A stretch of 64,000 nucleotides of DNA from CAWEDP01 sp963807925 (GTDB lineage Bacteria > Acidobacteriota > Vicinamibacteria > Vicinamibacterales > CAVVIG01), in NCBI GenBank assembly GCA_963807925.1, contig CAWEDP010000002.1, positions 2,852,001-2,916,000 of the forward strand. Direction: 5' to 3'. Every line of letters begins with the position of its first letter. Within the stretch, counting starts at the first letter, position 1. Position numbers and translations under genes: made by a program. This document shows, piece by piece, positions 37,021 to 45,343 of this stretch. Under the pieces are notes generated by a model. It did not search any database. It saw nothing but the letters and a program-made list of their open reading frames with translations, and was not told where the DNA came from.

Positions 37021-38734
37021 CCGCCAACCGGAAGACGAACACTCCCGGCGTGATCCGTTCGTCGATCGTCCGGGCGCGCAGGAAGTCGTACCGGGGATTC
37101 GCCAGCGCCGATGCGCCGACGATCAGCACGCCTGACATCCTCCCGGGATTCGGCGGGAGGGCCCGGCGGCGGATCCTGTAGTAGTCGAGGCTCGGCTCGC
37201 CGTCCGCGCGGTAATCGACGTACGGCTCCTGAATGTCCGGATGCCGATCGAGGTAGGCGCGGATTCGCTTCAGATCCTGTCCCCAGTCCAGATTCGAGTC
37301 GGTGGCGATCAGGTACCCGCGATCGCCGACCATCTCGTTGAAATAGGTCAAATACCCGTCGTAGCTTCGCGCGAAGTCGGCGGCCAGCCAGGCCACGAGC
37401 ACGGCCGTCGTCACGGCGAGCCACCGGCGCCGGCGCAGTTGGTCGGCCAGGCTGCCGATCCAGATGGCCAGGAAGACCACCGACGGCATGACGTGCCGGA
37501 AGCCGAGATCGGATCGGGACGTCATCGCGCAGGCGAAGTATCCGGCCCCGAGGGCCAGCCAGTACCAGTGTGACGGCCGGCCGAGGCCATGCGCCGTCGT
37601 CGCGAGCGTGAGGACCAGGAGCAGGAGGGCCGGCACCGGCGTCTTCGCCGCGAACACGACAGGGAAGTAGTACCACCACCCGGTCATGCTGCGCCGCCCG
37701 AGCAGATACGACTCCTGGCCGTTGGCGACGTGCCCGAGCATCAGGGCGAGGCCCTTGAAGTAGTCGCGTGGCGCGCCGAAGAGCCGGATGACGCTGTACA
37801 GGCGCCCGACATCCTGCTTGAACGTGTCGCTCTGCTGATTGTCGGGGGCCAGCGTGTCGACGAGCGCGGTCATCGGGGGCGGGACGGCCAGCGATCCCCG
37901 GTAGCCGATCACAATCACTGCCCAGCCGATGAGGATCGAAGCGGCCAGGAGCGGCAGTCGCCGTATCAAGGTCCGCGGTCCCCAGAGCGGCACGAGCACC
38001 GTCGGCAGCAGCGCGAGGAAGATCACCGATGTGAACTTCGCGAGCGATGCCAGTCCCAGCGCGGCGCCGAGCAGCACGACATTGCGCGCGATCGGCGCGT
38101 GGGCCAGGCGCCAGGCTGCCGCAAACACGGCCACGCCGCCGAGCGACACCGCGACGTCGGTCGTGATCAGATGGCCGTGCGCGGCGATCGTCGGATCGAG
38201 CACGTACATCGTCGTTGACAGGACGGCGCCGAGCGGGCCCGAGAAGCCGTACCAGACGCCGAAGATCGAGATGCCCAGCAGCGAGGTGAGCATCACGACG
38301 GGAAGCCGGCCGTAGAACAGCAGCCGCTCGGCATCGTTTCCCACCTGATACAGGAACGCCTCGCCCAGCGCCCGATTCTCGCGCCAGCTGTCGTAGAAGA
38401 AGGTCGCAACCCGATCGGGATGCTGGACGGTCGGAAAGACCGGGTGGACCAGATGCGCCGTCGCGCCCGCCAGCAGCTTGACCAGCGGTGGATGTTCCGG
38501 ATTCAGCTGGAAGTTGCCCCACTCCCAGTAGCTGTACCCGGCGCTCAGGTGGACGCCTTCATCACTCGTCTGCGCGTCGACGGCGCAGAGATGCAGCTGC
38601 AGGAGGAACTGGAACCCGAGCAGGATTGCGCCAATGACGACGGCGGTCCGCCGACCGATGCGCGATGCGGGCGCGGCGTCGGCACGGGCGGACGCCGCGT
38701 GATCGTCGGGTGGAGCATTCGCAAGCTGCCGCAT
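37007..38734 (-). CDS. Membrane glycosyltransferase, GT39/ArnT-like
   Basis: A 575-residue polytopic protein. A first helix (TAVVIGAILLGFQFLLQLHL) is followed by the acidic loop DEGVHLSAGYSYWEWGN and LNPEHPPLVKLLAG, the catalytic-loop signature of GT-C enzymes that use polyprenyl-phosphate sugars. Ten or more membrane spans follow, and the soluble C-terminus has DSNLDWGQDLKRIRAYL, typical of bacterial PMT-like proteins. The ATG at 38734 is chosen; the frame is open slightly upstream with TTG codons. It probably glycosylates lipid, polysaccharide or protein on the periplasmic face. It lies just downstream of the urease operon on the same strand (18 bases), but shares no obvious function with it. 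Confidence 0.85.
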   Translation of the reverse strand: MRQLANAPPDDHAASARADAAPASRIGRRTAVVIGAILLGFQFLLQLHLCAVDAQTSDEGVHLSAGYSYWEWGNFQLNPEHPPLVKLLAGATAHLVHPVFPTVQHPDRVATFFYDSWRENRALGEAFLYQVGNDAERLLFYGRLPVVMLTSLLGISIFGVWYGFSGPLGAVLSTTMYVLDPTIAAHGHLITTDVAVSLGGVAVFAAAWRLAHAPIARNVVLLGAALGLASLAKFTSVIFLALLPTVLVPLWGPRTLIRRLPLLAASILIGWAVIVIGYRGSLAVPPPMTALVDTLAPDNQQSDTFKQDVGRLYSVIRLFGAPRDYFKGLALMLGHVANGQESYLLGRRSMTGWWYYFPVVFAAKTPVPALLLLVLTLATTAHGLGRPSHWYWLALGAGYFACAMTSRSDLGFRHVMPSVVFLAIWIGSLADQLRRRRWLAVTTAVLVAWLAADFARSYDGYLTYFNEMVGDRGYLIATDSNLDWGQDLKRIRAYLDRHPDIQEPYVDYRADGEPSLDYYRIRRRALPPNPGRMSGVLIVGASALANPRYDFLRARTIDERITPGVFVFRLAGGRP

Positions 38735-38752
38735 ACGCAACAAGAGGGCAGC

Positions 38753-39601
38753 TTACACCGTGCGGCGGAGCCTCGGACGGCCGCACGCGTCGCGCAGCGC
38801 CGCCCGTGCGGCCGCGAACTCCGGACCGCGCGCGGCGAGCACACGGCCGACGAGCAGGCGGGGCGCCGGACAGTCGACGCCGGCGCGCATGCACGGTGTC
38901 TGCGGCAGGCGTCGCTGCGCTTCGGCGGCCATCGCCTCGGTCGCCTCGTCGGCGCGCAGGATCGTCGTGCCGAGGCAATGGGCACCGTCCGCCAGCCACG
39001 GGTGCGTGGCGTCGGTCGATCCAGGCGAGAGGCCGTATCGCTCGAGGTATTGGAGCTTCCCGTCCGCCGTGAGGCGCAGTGTGTGATCGATCGCGTCGAA
39101 CCTCCACGCCTCGCCGCGACCGGTCCGCCCGGCGACGAACGCGTCGCTCCAGAACAGCCGTCCGGACCCGGAGACCGACAGTTCGATGTGCTGCCGCAGC
39201 GAGGATCGGGCGAACGGGATCAGCGGATCCCACACGCAGTCGAGCGCGCCGTCCGCTTCCACCTCGTACCGCGATGCGAGGGACGCCGGACCGGCTGCCG
39301 CCCCGGGATGCACCTGCAGCGCCGCCTGTGACACGATCGCGGCGTGGGCCCCCGACTCGACGCGAACGCGCTGCTCGAACCGGTCGCCTGCGAAGATCCC
39401 CGCCCCCGAGCAGACGAGGATCAGCTGCGCGAACGGGCCGGCGTCGAACAGTCGGCCGATATGGAACGGCGGCTCCGCATACGCATAGGTCAGGACCGTT
39501 CGGCCGGAACGGTACGCGAAGGTGAGGTCCAGACGTGCGCGACGGCCGATGGCGGCCGCCTCGCGGCCGTCTACTCGAACAGGAGCTCGCGCCGAATCCA
39601 T
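38753..39601 (-). CDS. ureD: Urease accessory protein UreD
   Basis: A 282-residue cytosolic scaffold that, with UreF and UreG, binds apo-urease and helps install the carbamylated Lys and two nickel ions. Family features: GRRARLDLTFAYRSGRTVL at the start, YAEPPFHIGRLF, LVCSGAGIFAGDRFE, VESGAHAAIVSQAALQVHPG and FWSDAFVAGRTGRGEAW. The length suits UreD. The ATG at 39601 overlaps the 3' end of ureG by 31 bases, an unusually long overlap; a later start cannot be excluded, but the conserved N-terminus would be shortened. It is the last gene of the ureABCEFGD operon. Confidence 0.9.
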   Translation of the reverse strand: MDSARAPVRVDGREAAAIGRRARLDLTFAYRSGRTVLTYAYAEPPFHIGRLFDAGPFAQLILVCSGAGIFAGDRFEQRVRVESGAHAAIVSQAALQVHPGAAAGPASLASRYEVEADGALDCVWDPLIPFARSSLRQHIELSVSGSGRLFWSDAFVAGRTGRGEAWRFDAIDHTLRLTADGKLQYLERYGLSPGSTDATHPWLADGAHCLGTTILRADEATEAMAAEAQRRLPQTPCMRAGVDCPAPRLLVGRVLAARGPEFAAARAALRDACGRPRLRRTV

Positions 39602-40185
39602 GACACGACGTCGGGCAGGCCGGTCCGATCCTTCAGGTTGGTGAACACGAACGGCCGGTCGCCGCGCATCAGCCGCGCGTCGCGCGCCATCACCGCCAGG
39701 CTCGCGCCGACCTGGTCGGCGAGATCGATCTTGTTGACGACCAGCAGGTCGGAGCGGGTGACGCCGGGTCCGCCCTTTCGGGGAATCTTGTCGCCGCCCG
39801 AGACGTCGATGACGTAAATCGACGCGTCGACCAGCTCGGGACTGAAGCTCGCCGCGAGATTGTCGCCGCCGCTCTCCAGGAACACGAGATCGAGGTCCGG
39901 GAACCTGCGCGCGAGCTCGTCGAGCGCCTCGAGGTTCATCGAGGCGTCTTCGCGGATGGCCGTGTGCGGACAGCCGCCGGTCTGGACGCCGATGATGCGA
40001 TCGGGCGAGAGCGCCTGCCGCGCGACCAGAAACTCCATGTCCTCGCGCGTGAAGATGTCGTTGGTGATCACGCCGAGACGATAGGTCTCTCGAAGCGCCT
40101 GGCACAGCGACTCGACGAGCGCGGTCTTGCCGGAGCCCACCGGGCCGCCGATGCCGATCCGCACGGGTTTGCCGGCGATGGTCAT
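39571..40185 (-). CDS. ureG: Urease accessory GTPase UreG
   Basis: A 204-residue SIMIBI-class GTPase that drives nickel delivery to urease. The P-loop GIGGPVGSGKTALVE is at residues 9-23. The metal-binding CPH motif is present in GVQTGGCPHTAIREDA. The Walker B-like region LVFLESGGDNLAASFSPEL and the base-recognition NKID (VVNKIDLADQVG) follow. Length and motifs are complete, so the protein should be functional. Its ATG overlaps the ureF stop by 4 bases (ATGA), indicating translational coupling. Confidence 0.97.
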   Translation of the reverse strand: MTIAGKPVRIGIGGPVGSGKTALVESLCQALRETYRLGVITNDIFTREDMEFLVARQALSPDRIIGVQTGGCPHTAIREDASMNLEALDELARRFPDLDLVFLESGGDNLAASFSPELVDASIYVIDVSGGDKIPRKGGPGVTRSDLLVVNKIDLADQVGASLAVMARDARLMRGDRPFVFTNLKDRTGLPDVVSWIRRELLFE

Positions 40186-40883
40186 GATCGAAACAGCCGC
40201 GAGTGCACGTACTGCTGCGTCATCTGCGCGATGTCGAGCGCCGGCGCGAACGAGGCCGGCGACGCGTTCGACACGACGAGACGGTCGACGATCGACGGCA
40301 CCCGCTCCAGCGCGTCGGCCAGCAGGGTGTGCGCGTCGGACTGCCCGATGGCGACGAGCCGCATCGCGGCCGAGACGATGCCGGCCAGCCGCGTATACGC
40401 GTAGCCGGCCAGCGCATCGTCGATCGCAATCCCGCCGCACGCGGCGGCGGCTCCAAACGCGACCGGCAGCATCGGACCGAGCGCGCCGGAGCGGGCCAGC
40501 CACTCGATTCGTTCCAGGCGCGCATCCCCGTGAAGCCGCCGCCAGGTCTGCAGCAGCCGCCGGCCCATCGCCCGTCCGGCGTGCCGGCCGGCTGCCGACG
40601 CGCGCAGCGCCGTGACGTCTTCGTCGAGAACGATCAGCGCACGCTCGTCGCTCTGGTCGGCGGCCCGCCAGGCGCCGGCCACCGCCGGGCCGTCGCATCG
40701 GCGGAACGTCTCGAGGCCGCCGACCTGCAGCCATCGGCCGATGTCCTCCACCGTCGTCACGAGCGACGCCGCCACCGCCGATTCGAGGCCGTCTGAGTGC
40801 GCGAAGGCGCCGATCGGAAACAGCGAATCGCACATCTGCAGCAGACGGACGACGGCAGGCGTCCGGACCGTGTCGTCGGTCAT
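40182..40883 (-). CDS. ureF: Urease accessory protein UreF
   Basis: A 233-residue all-helical protein that gates UreG GTPase activity in the activation complex with UreD. The family start LLQMCDSLFPIGAFAHSDGL is intact. The central DEDVTALRASAAGRHAGRAMGRRLLQTW block and the C-terminal VRLVAIGQSDAHTLLADALE region fit UreF. It overlaps ureE and ureG by 4 bases on each side (ATGA), as in a tightly coupled operon. Confidence 0.95.
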   Translation of the reverse strand: MTDDTVRTPAVVRLLQMCDSLFPIGAFAHSDGLESAVAASLVTTVEDIGRWLQVGGLETFRRCDGPAVAGAWRAADQSDERALIVLDEDVTALRASAAGRHAGRAMGRRLLQTWRRLHGDARLERIEWLARSGALGPMLPVAFGAAAACGGIAIDDALAGYAYTRLAGIVSAAMRLVAIGQSDAHTLLADALERVPSIVDRLVVSNASPASFAPALDIAQMTQQYVHSRLFRS

Positions 40884-41344
40884 ATCGCCGTGTGGCCGTA
40901 CATCGTGGTCGGCGTGAACGCCACCTCCGCGCGCCGGTACGGTATCTGGTGGTGCTGGAGCAGCAGCTCGACGCCGGTCACGTCGGGGCACACCAGCGAG
41001 TGTTCGGTGAGCATCAGCGGCTGATGGCCGTTGCCGATGTGGTAGGCGAACAGTCCCCACTCTCCCGCCGTCTGCGGCTCGATGACGAACGCGGGCTCCA
41101 GCCGCTCGACAACCGCGACGATGGTCCGAAGGGGGTCGATGACCAGCTGATCGCCGCCGCGCAGGATCGTGCCGCGCGGGAGCGACACGCCGAACTCGAG
41201 GCCCGCGTCCGATTGGCGTCGACCGCGGGGCCTGGTCCGATCTTCCCAGCCCAGGGTGATCGTGTCGCGCGCGAACCCGCGCGCGGCGTCCGGCAGCCGG
41301 TCGATCCGGTGGACGGCCTCGACGACCGGGAGTGTCCTGAACAT
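40880..41344 (-). CDS. ureE: Urease accessory nickel-binding protein UreE
   Basis: A 154-residue dimeric nickel metallochaperone. The N-terminal peptide-binding-like domain contains TITLGWEDRTRPRGRRQSD and GVSLPRGTILRGGDQLVID. The C-terminal metal domain has the conserved AYHIGNGHQPLML with its nickel-site His. The C-terminal His-rich tail of some UreE proteins is missing; the end is only MYGHTAI, so it can transfer but probably not store nickel. Its ATG directly follows the ureC stop (TAG then ATG) and its own stop overlaps ureF. Confidence 0.95.
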   Translation of the reverse strand: MFRTLPVVEAVHRIDRLPDAARGFARDTITLGWEDRTRPRGRRQSDAGLEFGVSLPRGTILRGGDQLVIDPLRTIVAVVERLEPAFVIEPQTAGEWGLFAYHIGNGHQPLMLTEHSLVCPDVTGVELLLQHHQIPYRRAEVAFTPTTMYGHTAI

Positions 41345-43051
41345 CTAGAAGAGAAAGTACCGCTGCGCGAGCGGCAGCACGTCGGCCGGCTCGCACGTCA
41401 GGAGCTCGCCGTCGGCGCGGACCTCGTAGGATTCCGGGTCGACCTCGATTCGCGGCAGGGCGCCGTTGAAGACGAGATCCGACTTGCGGAGGTGACGGCA
41501 CCCGCCGACCGCCGACCGCGGACGGGCGAGCCCCGACAAGGCGCCACTGTCGATGCCCGCCTGACTCACGAAATGGACGCTGCAGCGGTCGAGCGCCGCG
41601 CCGAACGCGCCGAACATCGATCGGCCGATCACCGGCTGCGGCGTGGGGATCGACGCGTTGCCGTCGCCCATCATGGCGCCCGCGATGAAGCCGCCCTTGA
41701 TGACGACCTCGGGCTTGACGCCGAAGAACGCCGGTTTCCAGAGCACGAGATCCGCCATCTTCCCGACCTGGATCGACCCCACGTGCGCCGCGATGCCGTG
41801 GGTGATCGCCGGGTTGATCGTGTACTTGGCGATGTACCGCCTCACGCGCAGGTTGTCGCTGCCCGCCGCCTCTCCGGGCAGCGCGCCGCGCTGGCGCTTC
41901 ATCTTGTCGGCCGTCTGCCACGTGCGGCAGATCACCTCGCCGATGCGTCCCATGGCCTGCGAGTCCGACGACATCATGCTGATCGCGCCCAGATCGTGGA
42001 GGATGTCTTCGGCCGCAATCGTTTCCGGCCGGATCCGAGAGTCCGCGAACGCCACGTCCTCCGGCACGGCGGGCGACAGATGGTGGCACACCATCAGCAT
42101 GTCCAGGTGCTCGTCCAGCGTGTTCCGGGTGAACGGCATGGTCGGGTTGGTGGACGAAGGGAGGACATTCGGCTCGCCGCACAGCCGGATGATGTCGGGC
42201 GCGTGCCCGCCGCCGGCGCCCTCGGTGTGGTAGGTGTGGATCGTGCGGCCCGCAATCGCGCGGATGCTGTCCTCGACGAACCCGGTTTCGTTCAGCGTGT
42301 CGGTGTGGATGGCCACCTGGACGTCGAATTCGTCGGCGACCGACAGGCAGCAATCGATGGCGGCCGGCGTCGACCCCCAGTCCTCGTGCAGCTTCAACCC
42401 GAGCGCGCCGGCCTGGACCTGCTCCCTGAGCGCCACCGGATCGGATCCGTTCCCCTTGCCGAGGAAGCCGAAGTTCAGCGGAAACGCCTCCACCGCCTCG
42501 TACATCCGGCGGATGTTCCAGGCGCCCGGCGTGCACGTCGTCGCTTTCGTCCCGGTGGCCGGTCCCGTGCCGCCGCCTATCAGCGTGGTGATGCCGGCGT
42601 GGAAGGCGTCGGGAATCTGGTTCGGCGAGATGAAGTGGACGTGCGCGTCGATGCCGCCGGCAGTGAGAATGTGCCCTTCGCCCGCGAGGATCTCCGTCGA
42701 CGCGGCAATCGCCAGCCCGGCCGTCACGCCGTCCATGATGCCGGGGTTGCCCGATTTGCCGATCGCCACAATCCGGCCGTCGCGGATGCCGACATCGGCC
42801 TTGTAGATGCCGGTGCTGTCGATGACGATGACCGAGGTGATGACGAGATCCGGGGATCCGCTGTCGCGGGTCGCGCGCGGGGACTGCCCCATGCCGTCGC
42901 GGATCACCTTGCCGCCCCCGAACTTCGCCTCGTCACCATAGGTGGTGAAGTCCCGCTCGATCCGGACGATCAGCTCGGTGTCCGCCAGGCGGACGCGATC
43001 GCCGGTGGTGGGTCCGTAGTGATCGGCATAGGTCCGGCGATCGAGTTTCAT
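41345..43051 (-). CDS. ureC: Urease alpha (catalytic) subunit
   Basis: A 568-residue amidohydrolase that splits urea to ammonia and carbamate. All active-site elements are present: the GIDAHVHF metal His pair, the LGLKLHEDWG Lys that is carbamylated to bridge the two nickel ions, VAIHTDTLNE, EGAGGGHAPDI, the mobile-flap MVCHHL His and the MSSDSQAMGR Asp. NPTMPFT and the start DRRTYADHYGPTTGDRVRL are standard. Length is normal (about 567-570). The subunits are separate (A, B, C) rather than fused. An 85-base gap with a nested hairpin separates it from ureB; no strong Shine-Dalgarno is visible. Confidence 0.98.
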   Translation of the reverse strand: MKLDRRTYADHYGPTTGDRVRLADTELIVRIERDFTTYGDEAKFGGGKVIRDGMGQSPRATRDSGSPDLVITSVIVIDSTGIYKADVGIRDGRIVAIGKSGNPGIMDGVTAGLAIAASTEILAGEGHILTAGGIDAHVHFISPNQIPDAFHAGITTLIGGGTGPATGTKATTCTPGAWNIRRMYEAVEAFPLNFGFLGKGNGSDPVALREQVQAGALGLKLHEDWGSTPAAIDCCLSVADEFDVQVAIHTDTLNETGFVEDSIRAIAGRTIHTYHTEGAGGGHAPDIIRLCGEPNVLPSSTNPTMPFTRNTLDEHLDMLMVCHHLSPAVPEDVAFADSRIRPETIAAEDILHDLGAISMMSSDSQAMGRIGEVICRTWQTADKMKRQRGALPGEAAGSDNLRVRRYIAKYTINPAITHGIAAHVGSIQVGKMADLVLWKPAFFGVKPEVVIKGGFIAGAMMGDGNASIPTPQPVIGRSMFGAFGAALDRCSVHFVSQAGIDSGALSGLARPRSAVGGCRHLRKSDLVFNGALPRIEVDPESYEVRADGELLTCEPADVLPLAQRYFLF

Positions 43052-43072
43052 GGAGAAGTCATCAACGGCTCA

Positions 43073-43136
43073 CCACCGAGCGCGCCGGGACCACCGGACC
43101 GCCAAGGCACCGGTGGAGTCGGGCGAGGCTCGGTGG
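43073..43136 (-). other. Nested stem-loop in the ureB-ureC gap
   Basis: An outer 9-bp stem CCACCGAGC / GCTCGGTGG (43073-43081 with 43128-43136) encloses a 7-bp stem CCACCGG / CCGGTGG (43091-43097 with 43110-43116). It starts exactly at the ureB stop and fills most of the gap before ureC. There is no U-run. It may be an mRNA processing or stabilising element, or a translational control of ureC. Confidence 0.5.
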
Positions 43137-43502
43137 CTACGGATCCTGGCTGAGCGCTCTGACCGCCTCGAGGGCGCGGGCGCGAACGGTTTCGTCGTCC
43201 AATGCGCCGTTGACGAGGCCGAGCAGGCCGTACACCTCACGCGTGCCGCCGATCGCGACCAGATCCACCTCGCGCGTGTCGCCCGGCTCGAACCGCATCG
43301 CGGTGCCGGCGGCGACATCGAGCCGCATTCCGTACGCGGCGGCGCGATCGAACCGCAGCGCGCGGTTCACTTCGAAGAAGTGACAGTGCGACCCGACCTG
43401 GATCGGCCGATCGCCGCGATTGGTCACCTCGATCCGCCGCGTCGGACGCCCGCGGTTGATCTCGACCGGCTCGTCGACGAGCAGGTATTCGCCGGGTGTC
43501 AT
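43137..43502 (-). CDS. ureB: Urease beta subunit
   Basis: A 121-residue structural subunit of the urease trimer. The typical start MTPGEYLLVDEPVEINRG, the QVGSHCHFFEVNRALRFDR block and GMRLDVAAGTAMRFEPGDTREV are intact. It is slightly longer than some UreB proteins because of a C-terminal helix (DDETVRARALEAVRALSQ). Its ATG overlaps the ureA stop by 4 bases. Confidence 0.97.
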   Translation of the reverse strand: MTPGEYLLVDEPVEINRGRPTRRIEVTNRGDRPIQVGSHCHFFEVNRALRFDRAAAYGMRLDVAAGTAMRFEPGDTREVDLVAIGGTREVYGLLGLVNGALDDETVRARALEAVRALSQDP

Positions 43503-43801
43503 CGAATCGGATGGTGCACGGTCACCAGCTTGGTGCCGTCGGGGAACGTCCCCTCGATCTGGATCTCGGCCACCATCGCCGCGACGCCGTCCATCACCGC
43601 GTCGGCGGAGAGGATCGTCGGGCCGAGGCTCATGATCTCCGCGACCGAGCGACCGTCGCGAATCATCTCCAGGATCTCCGACGTGATCAGGGCGACCGCC
43701 TCGGGGTGATTCAGTTTGAGTCCGCGCGCGCGCCGCTTGCGCGCCAGCTCGCCGGCCGAGAACACCAGCAGCTTGTCGATTTCACGCGGCGTCAGATGCA
43801 T
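43499..43801 (-). CDS. ureA: Urease gamma subunit
   Basis: A 100-residue structural subunit with the expected length and sequence: MHLTPREIDKLLVFSAGELA, RGLKLNHPEAVALI and GPTILSADAVMDGVAAMV, ending VTVHHPIR. The ATG at 43801 is chosen by alignment to the family; an upstream in-frame start would add 19 non-homologous residues. It is the first gene of the operon ureABCEFGD and is divergent from the urea porin/transporter operon, sharing a 389-base control region with it. Confidence 0.97.
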   Translation of the reverse strand: MHLTPREIDKLLVFSAGELARKRRARGLKLNHPEAVALITSEILEMIRDGRSVAEIMSLGPTILSADAVMDGVAAMVAEIQIEGTFPDGTKLVTVHHPIR

Positions 43802-43853
43802 GCGAGGCTCGGGCTCGCAGCATGATACTCGCGTTCGCGCGGCGCGCGAAACC

Positions 43854-43865
43854 GACAAAGATGTC
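43854..43865. promoter_or_regulatory. GACA-N4-TGTC box near ureA
   Basis: GACAAAGATGTC, a perfect inverted repeat, 53 bases upstream of the ureA start. The bases after it (GATGCCT) are shared with the box at 61846. It could serve the urease promoter, either as activator site or as an operator over it. Confidence 0.5.
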
Positions 43866-43977
43866 GATGCCTACACAAACGTCGGATCCGGCGCCCGCCG
43901 AACAGTCCTGAACGCCTCCGGGCGCCCCCGCGCGCGGATCCGAGGTCCGCGGCGGCCGCGCGGCGCCTGGACGATCC

Positions 43978-44020
43978 GACAATCCTGTCGTGATCGCGCC
44001 CACTCGTTGACAAACATGTC
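43978..44020. promoter_or_regulatory. Pair of GACA-N4-TGTC boxes, starts 31 bp apart
   Basis: GACAATCCTGTC (43978-43989) and GACAAACATGTC (44009-44020), both perfect. The spacing is about three helical turns. They lie roughly 90-130 bases upstream of the start site predicted from the -24/-12 element at 44083, the usual place for sigma-54 enhancer sites. Confidence 0.55.
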
Positions 44021-44082
44021 GTGCGCGGTCCGGCGCCCCGCGAAATTCCCCGGCAAATTCGCGCGAGGCGCGGCGCTGGCGC

Positions 44083-44098
44083 TGGAATCGGGTTTGCA
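44083..44098 (+). promoter_or_regulatory. Candidate sigma-54 (-24/-12) promoter of the urea porin/transporter operon
   Basis: TGGAATCGGGTTTGCA has the invariant GG and GC exactly 12 bases apart and a full TTGCA -12 element; the -24 part matches TGG only. The predicted start is near 44110, about 80 bases before the porin ATG. Nitrogen genes are classical sigma-54 targets. Confidence 0.5.
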
Positions 44099-44128
44099 GC
44101 CCCGCGCGCCAGGCACACGCCTCGATTC

Positions 44129-44146
44129 CGTTGTCGTCAGACAACG
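44129..44146. promoter_or_regulatory. Palindrome CGTTGTC-N4-GACAACG in the porin leader
   Basis: A perfect 7-bp inverted repeat with the half-sites in reverse order to the GACA boxes, downstream of the predicted start. It may be an operator or an RNA hairpin in the leader. Confidence 0.35.
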
Positions 44147-44190
44147 ACGCGCACTCACACGATCGCATCTTGCGTCGCGAAGGGAGACTC

Positions 44191-45276
44191 ATGCTCATCG
44201 ACTGTGTTCGCAATGACTCGACAGCCATTGCCGGGTGGGGGAAGACGATGCTCGCGGTCGCCGCCGCCGTGCTGACGGCCGCGCCGCTCTGGGCGCAGGG
44301 CGCGGCGCTGCCGCCGGTCACCGTCGGCGCCGGCCTCCGGACCGCGTTCGTCAATACGTCGCCGGACGCCGGCGATTCCACACAGAACTTCATCGTCGAT
44401 AGCGTGCGCCTCTACGTGAACGGGCCGGTCACCGACACCATCAAGTTCATGTTCAACACCGAGTACGACGGCCCCGGCAACCACGTGACGGTCCTCGACG
44501 CGGTCGCGCGGTTCGAGATGTCGGACAAGTTCAACGTCTGGGCGGGCCGCTTCCTGCCGCCGAGCGACCGCGCCAACCTGTACGGGCCGTACTACGCGCA
44601 TCACTGGGCCGTCTACACCGACGGCGTGGAGGACGGCTATCCGTTCATCGGCGCCGGCCGTGACAACGGGGTCGTGTACTGGGGGCAGTTCGACAAGGTC
44701 AAGGTGTCCGGAGGCGGGTTTGACGGCGCGTCCGCCACCGGCAGGAGCACGCTCATCGGCGCCGGCCGCGTGCAGGTGGACTTCTGGGATCCCGAACCGG
44801 GCTACTACCTGAACGGCACCTACTACGGCGCGAAGAACCTGCTCGCCGTCGGCGTCGCCGGCCAGGTCCAGGGCAGCGACAACAAGGCGTGGAACGCCGA
44901 CTTTCTCCTGGAGAAGAAGGTCAGCGGCGGCGGCGCGTTCTCGATCGAGAGCGAGTACGCGAAGTACGACAAGCTGGGCGGCTACAACGGCCGCTACGGC
45001 ACCGACCAGGGAGCGTACATCCTCGGCAGCTTCCTCTTCCCCGCGGCCGCGGGCCCCGGCAAGTTCGAGATTCTCGGCAAGTTCGCCAAGGCCAGCTTCA
45101 GCCAGGGCCTCTCGGTGCTCGACGTCGACTACAACCAGAAGACGAGCGAAATCAATCTCAACTACCTGATCAAGGAATTCAACGCGCGCGTGATGCTCTT
45201 CTACAAGGACACGCGCTTCAACGCGGTTCAGGTCAACTTCAAGCAGGTCGGCGTCGGCCTGCAGGTGCAGATGTGA
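44191..45276 (+). CDS. Outer-membrane porin of the urea uptake operon
   Basis: A 361-residue beta-barrel protein. AGGGAGA precedes the ATG at 44191; the signal peptide core is MLAVAAAVLTAAPLWAQ, so an in-frame ATG further in (44248) is an alternative start. The body is a chain of amphipathic strands (GLRTAFVNTS, DSVRLYVNGPVTDTIKFMFN, FNVWAGRFLPPSDRANLYGP, YYLNGTYYGAKNLLAVGVAG) and ends in alternating strands (FKQVGVGLQVQM). It resembles phosphate-selective-porin-like (OprP/OprO-type) proteins. Being first in an operon with urtABCDE, it probably lets urea or short amides through the outer membrane. Confidence 0.8.
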   Translation: MLIDCVRNDSTAIAGWGKTMLAVAAAVLTAAPLWAQGAALPPVTVGAGLRTAFVNTSPDAGDSTQNFIVDSVRLYVNGPVTDTIKFMFNTEYDGPGNHVTVLDAVARFEMSDKFNVWAGRFLPPSDRANLYGPYYAHHWAVYTDGVEDGYPFIGAGRDNGVVYWGQFDKVKVSGGGFDGASATGRSTLIGAGRVQVDFWDPEPGYYLNGTYYGAKNLLAVGVAGQVQGSDNKAWNADFLLEKKVSGGGAFSIESEYAKYDKLGGYNGRYGTDQGAYILGSFLFPAAAGPGKFEILGKFAKASFSQGLSVLDVDYNQKTSEINLNYLIKEFNARVMLFYKDTRFNAVQVNFKQVGVGLQVQM

Positions 45277-45343
45277 CCTGCCCCCTGCGCCGTGCGGGAC
45301 GGCGCCGGTCACGCAGGTCTTCCTCTGACAAGGAGCTGACACG

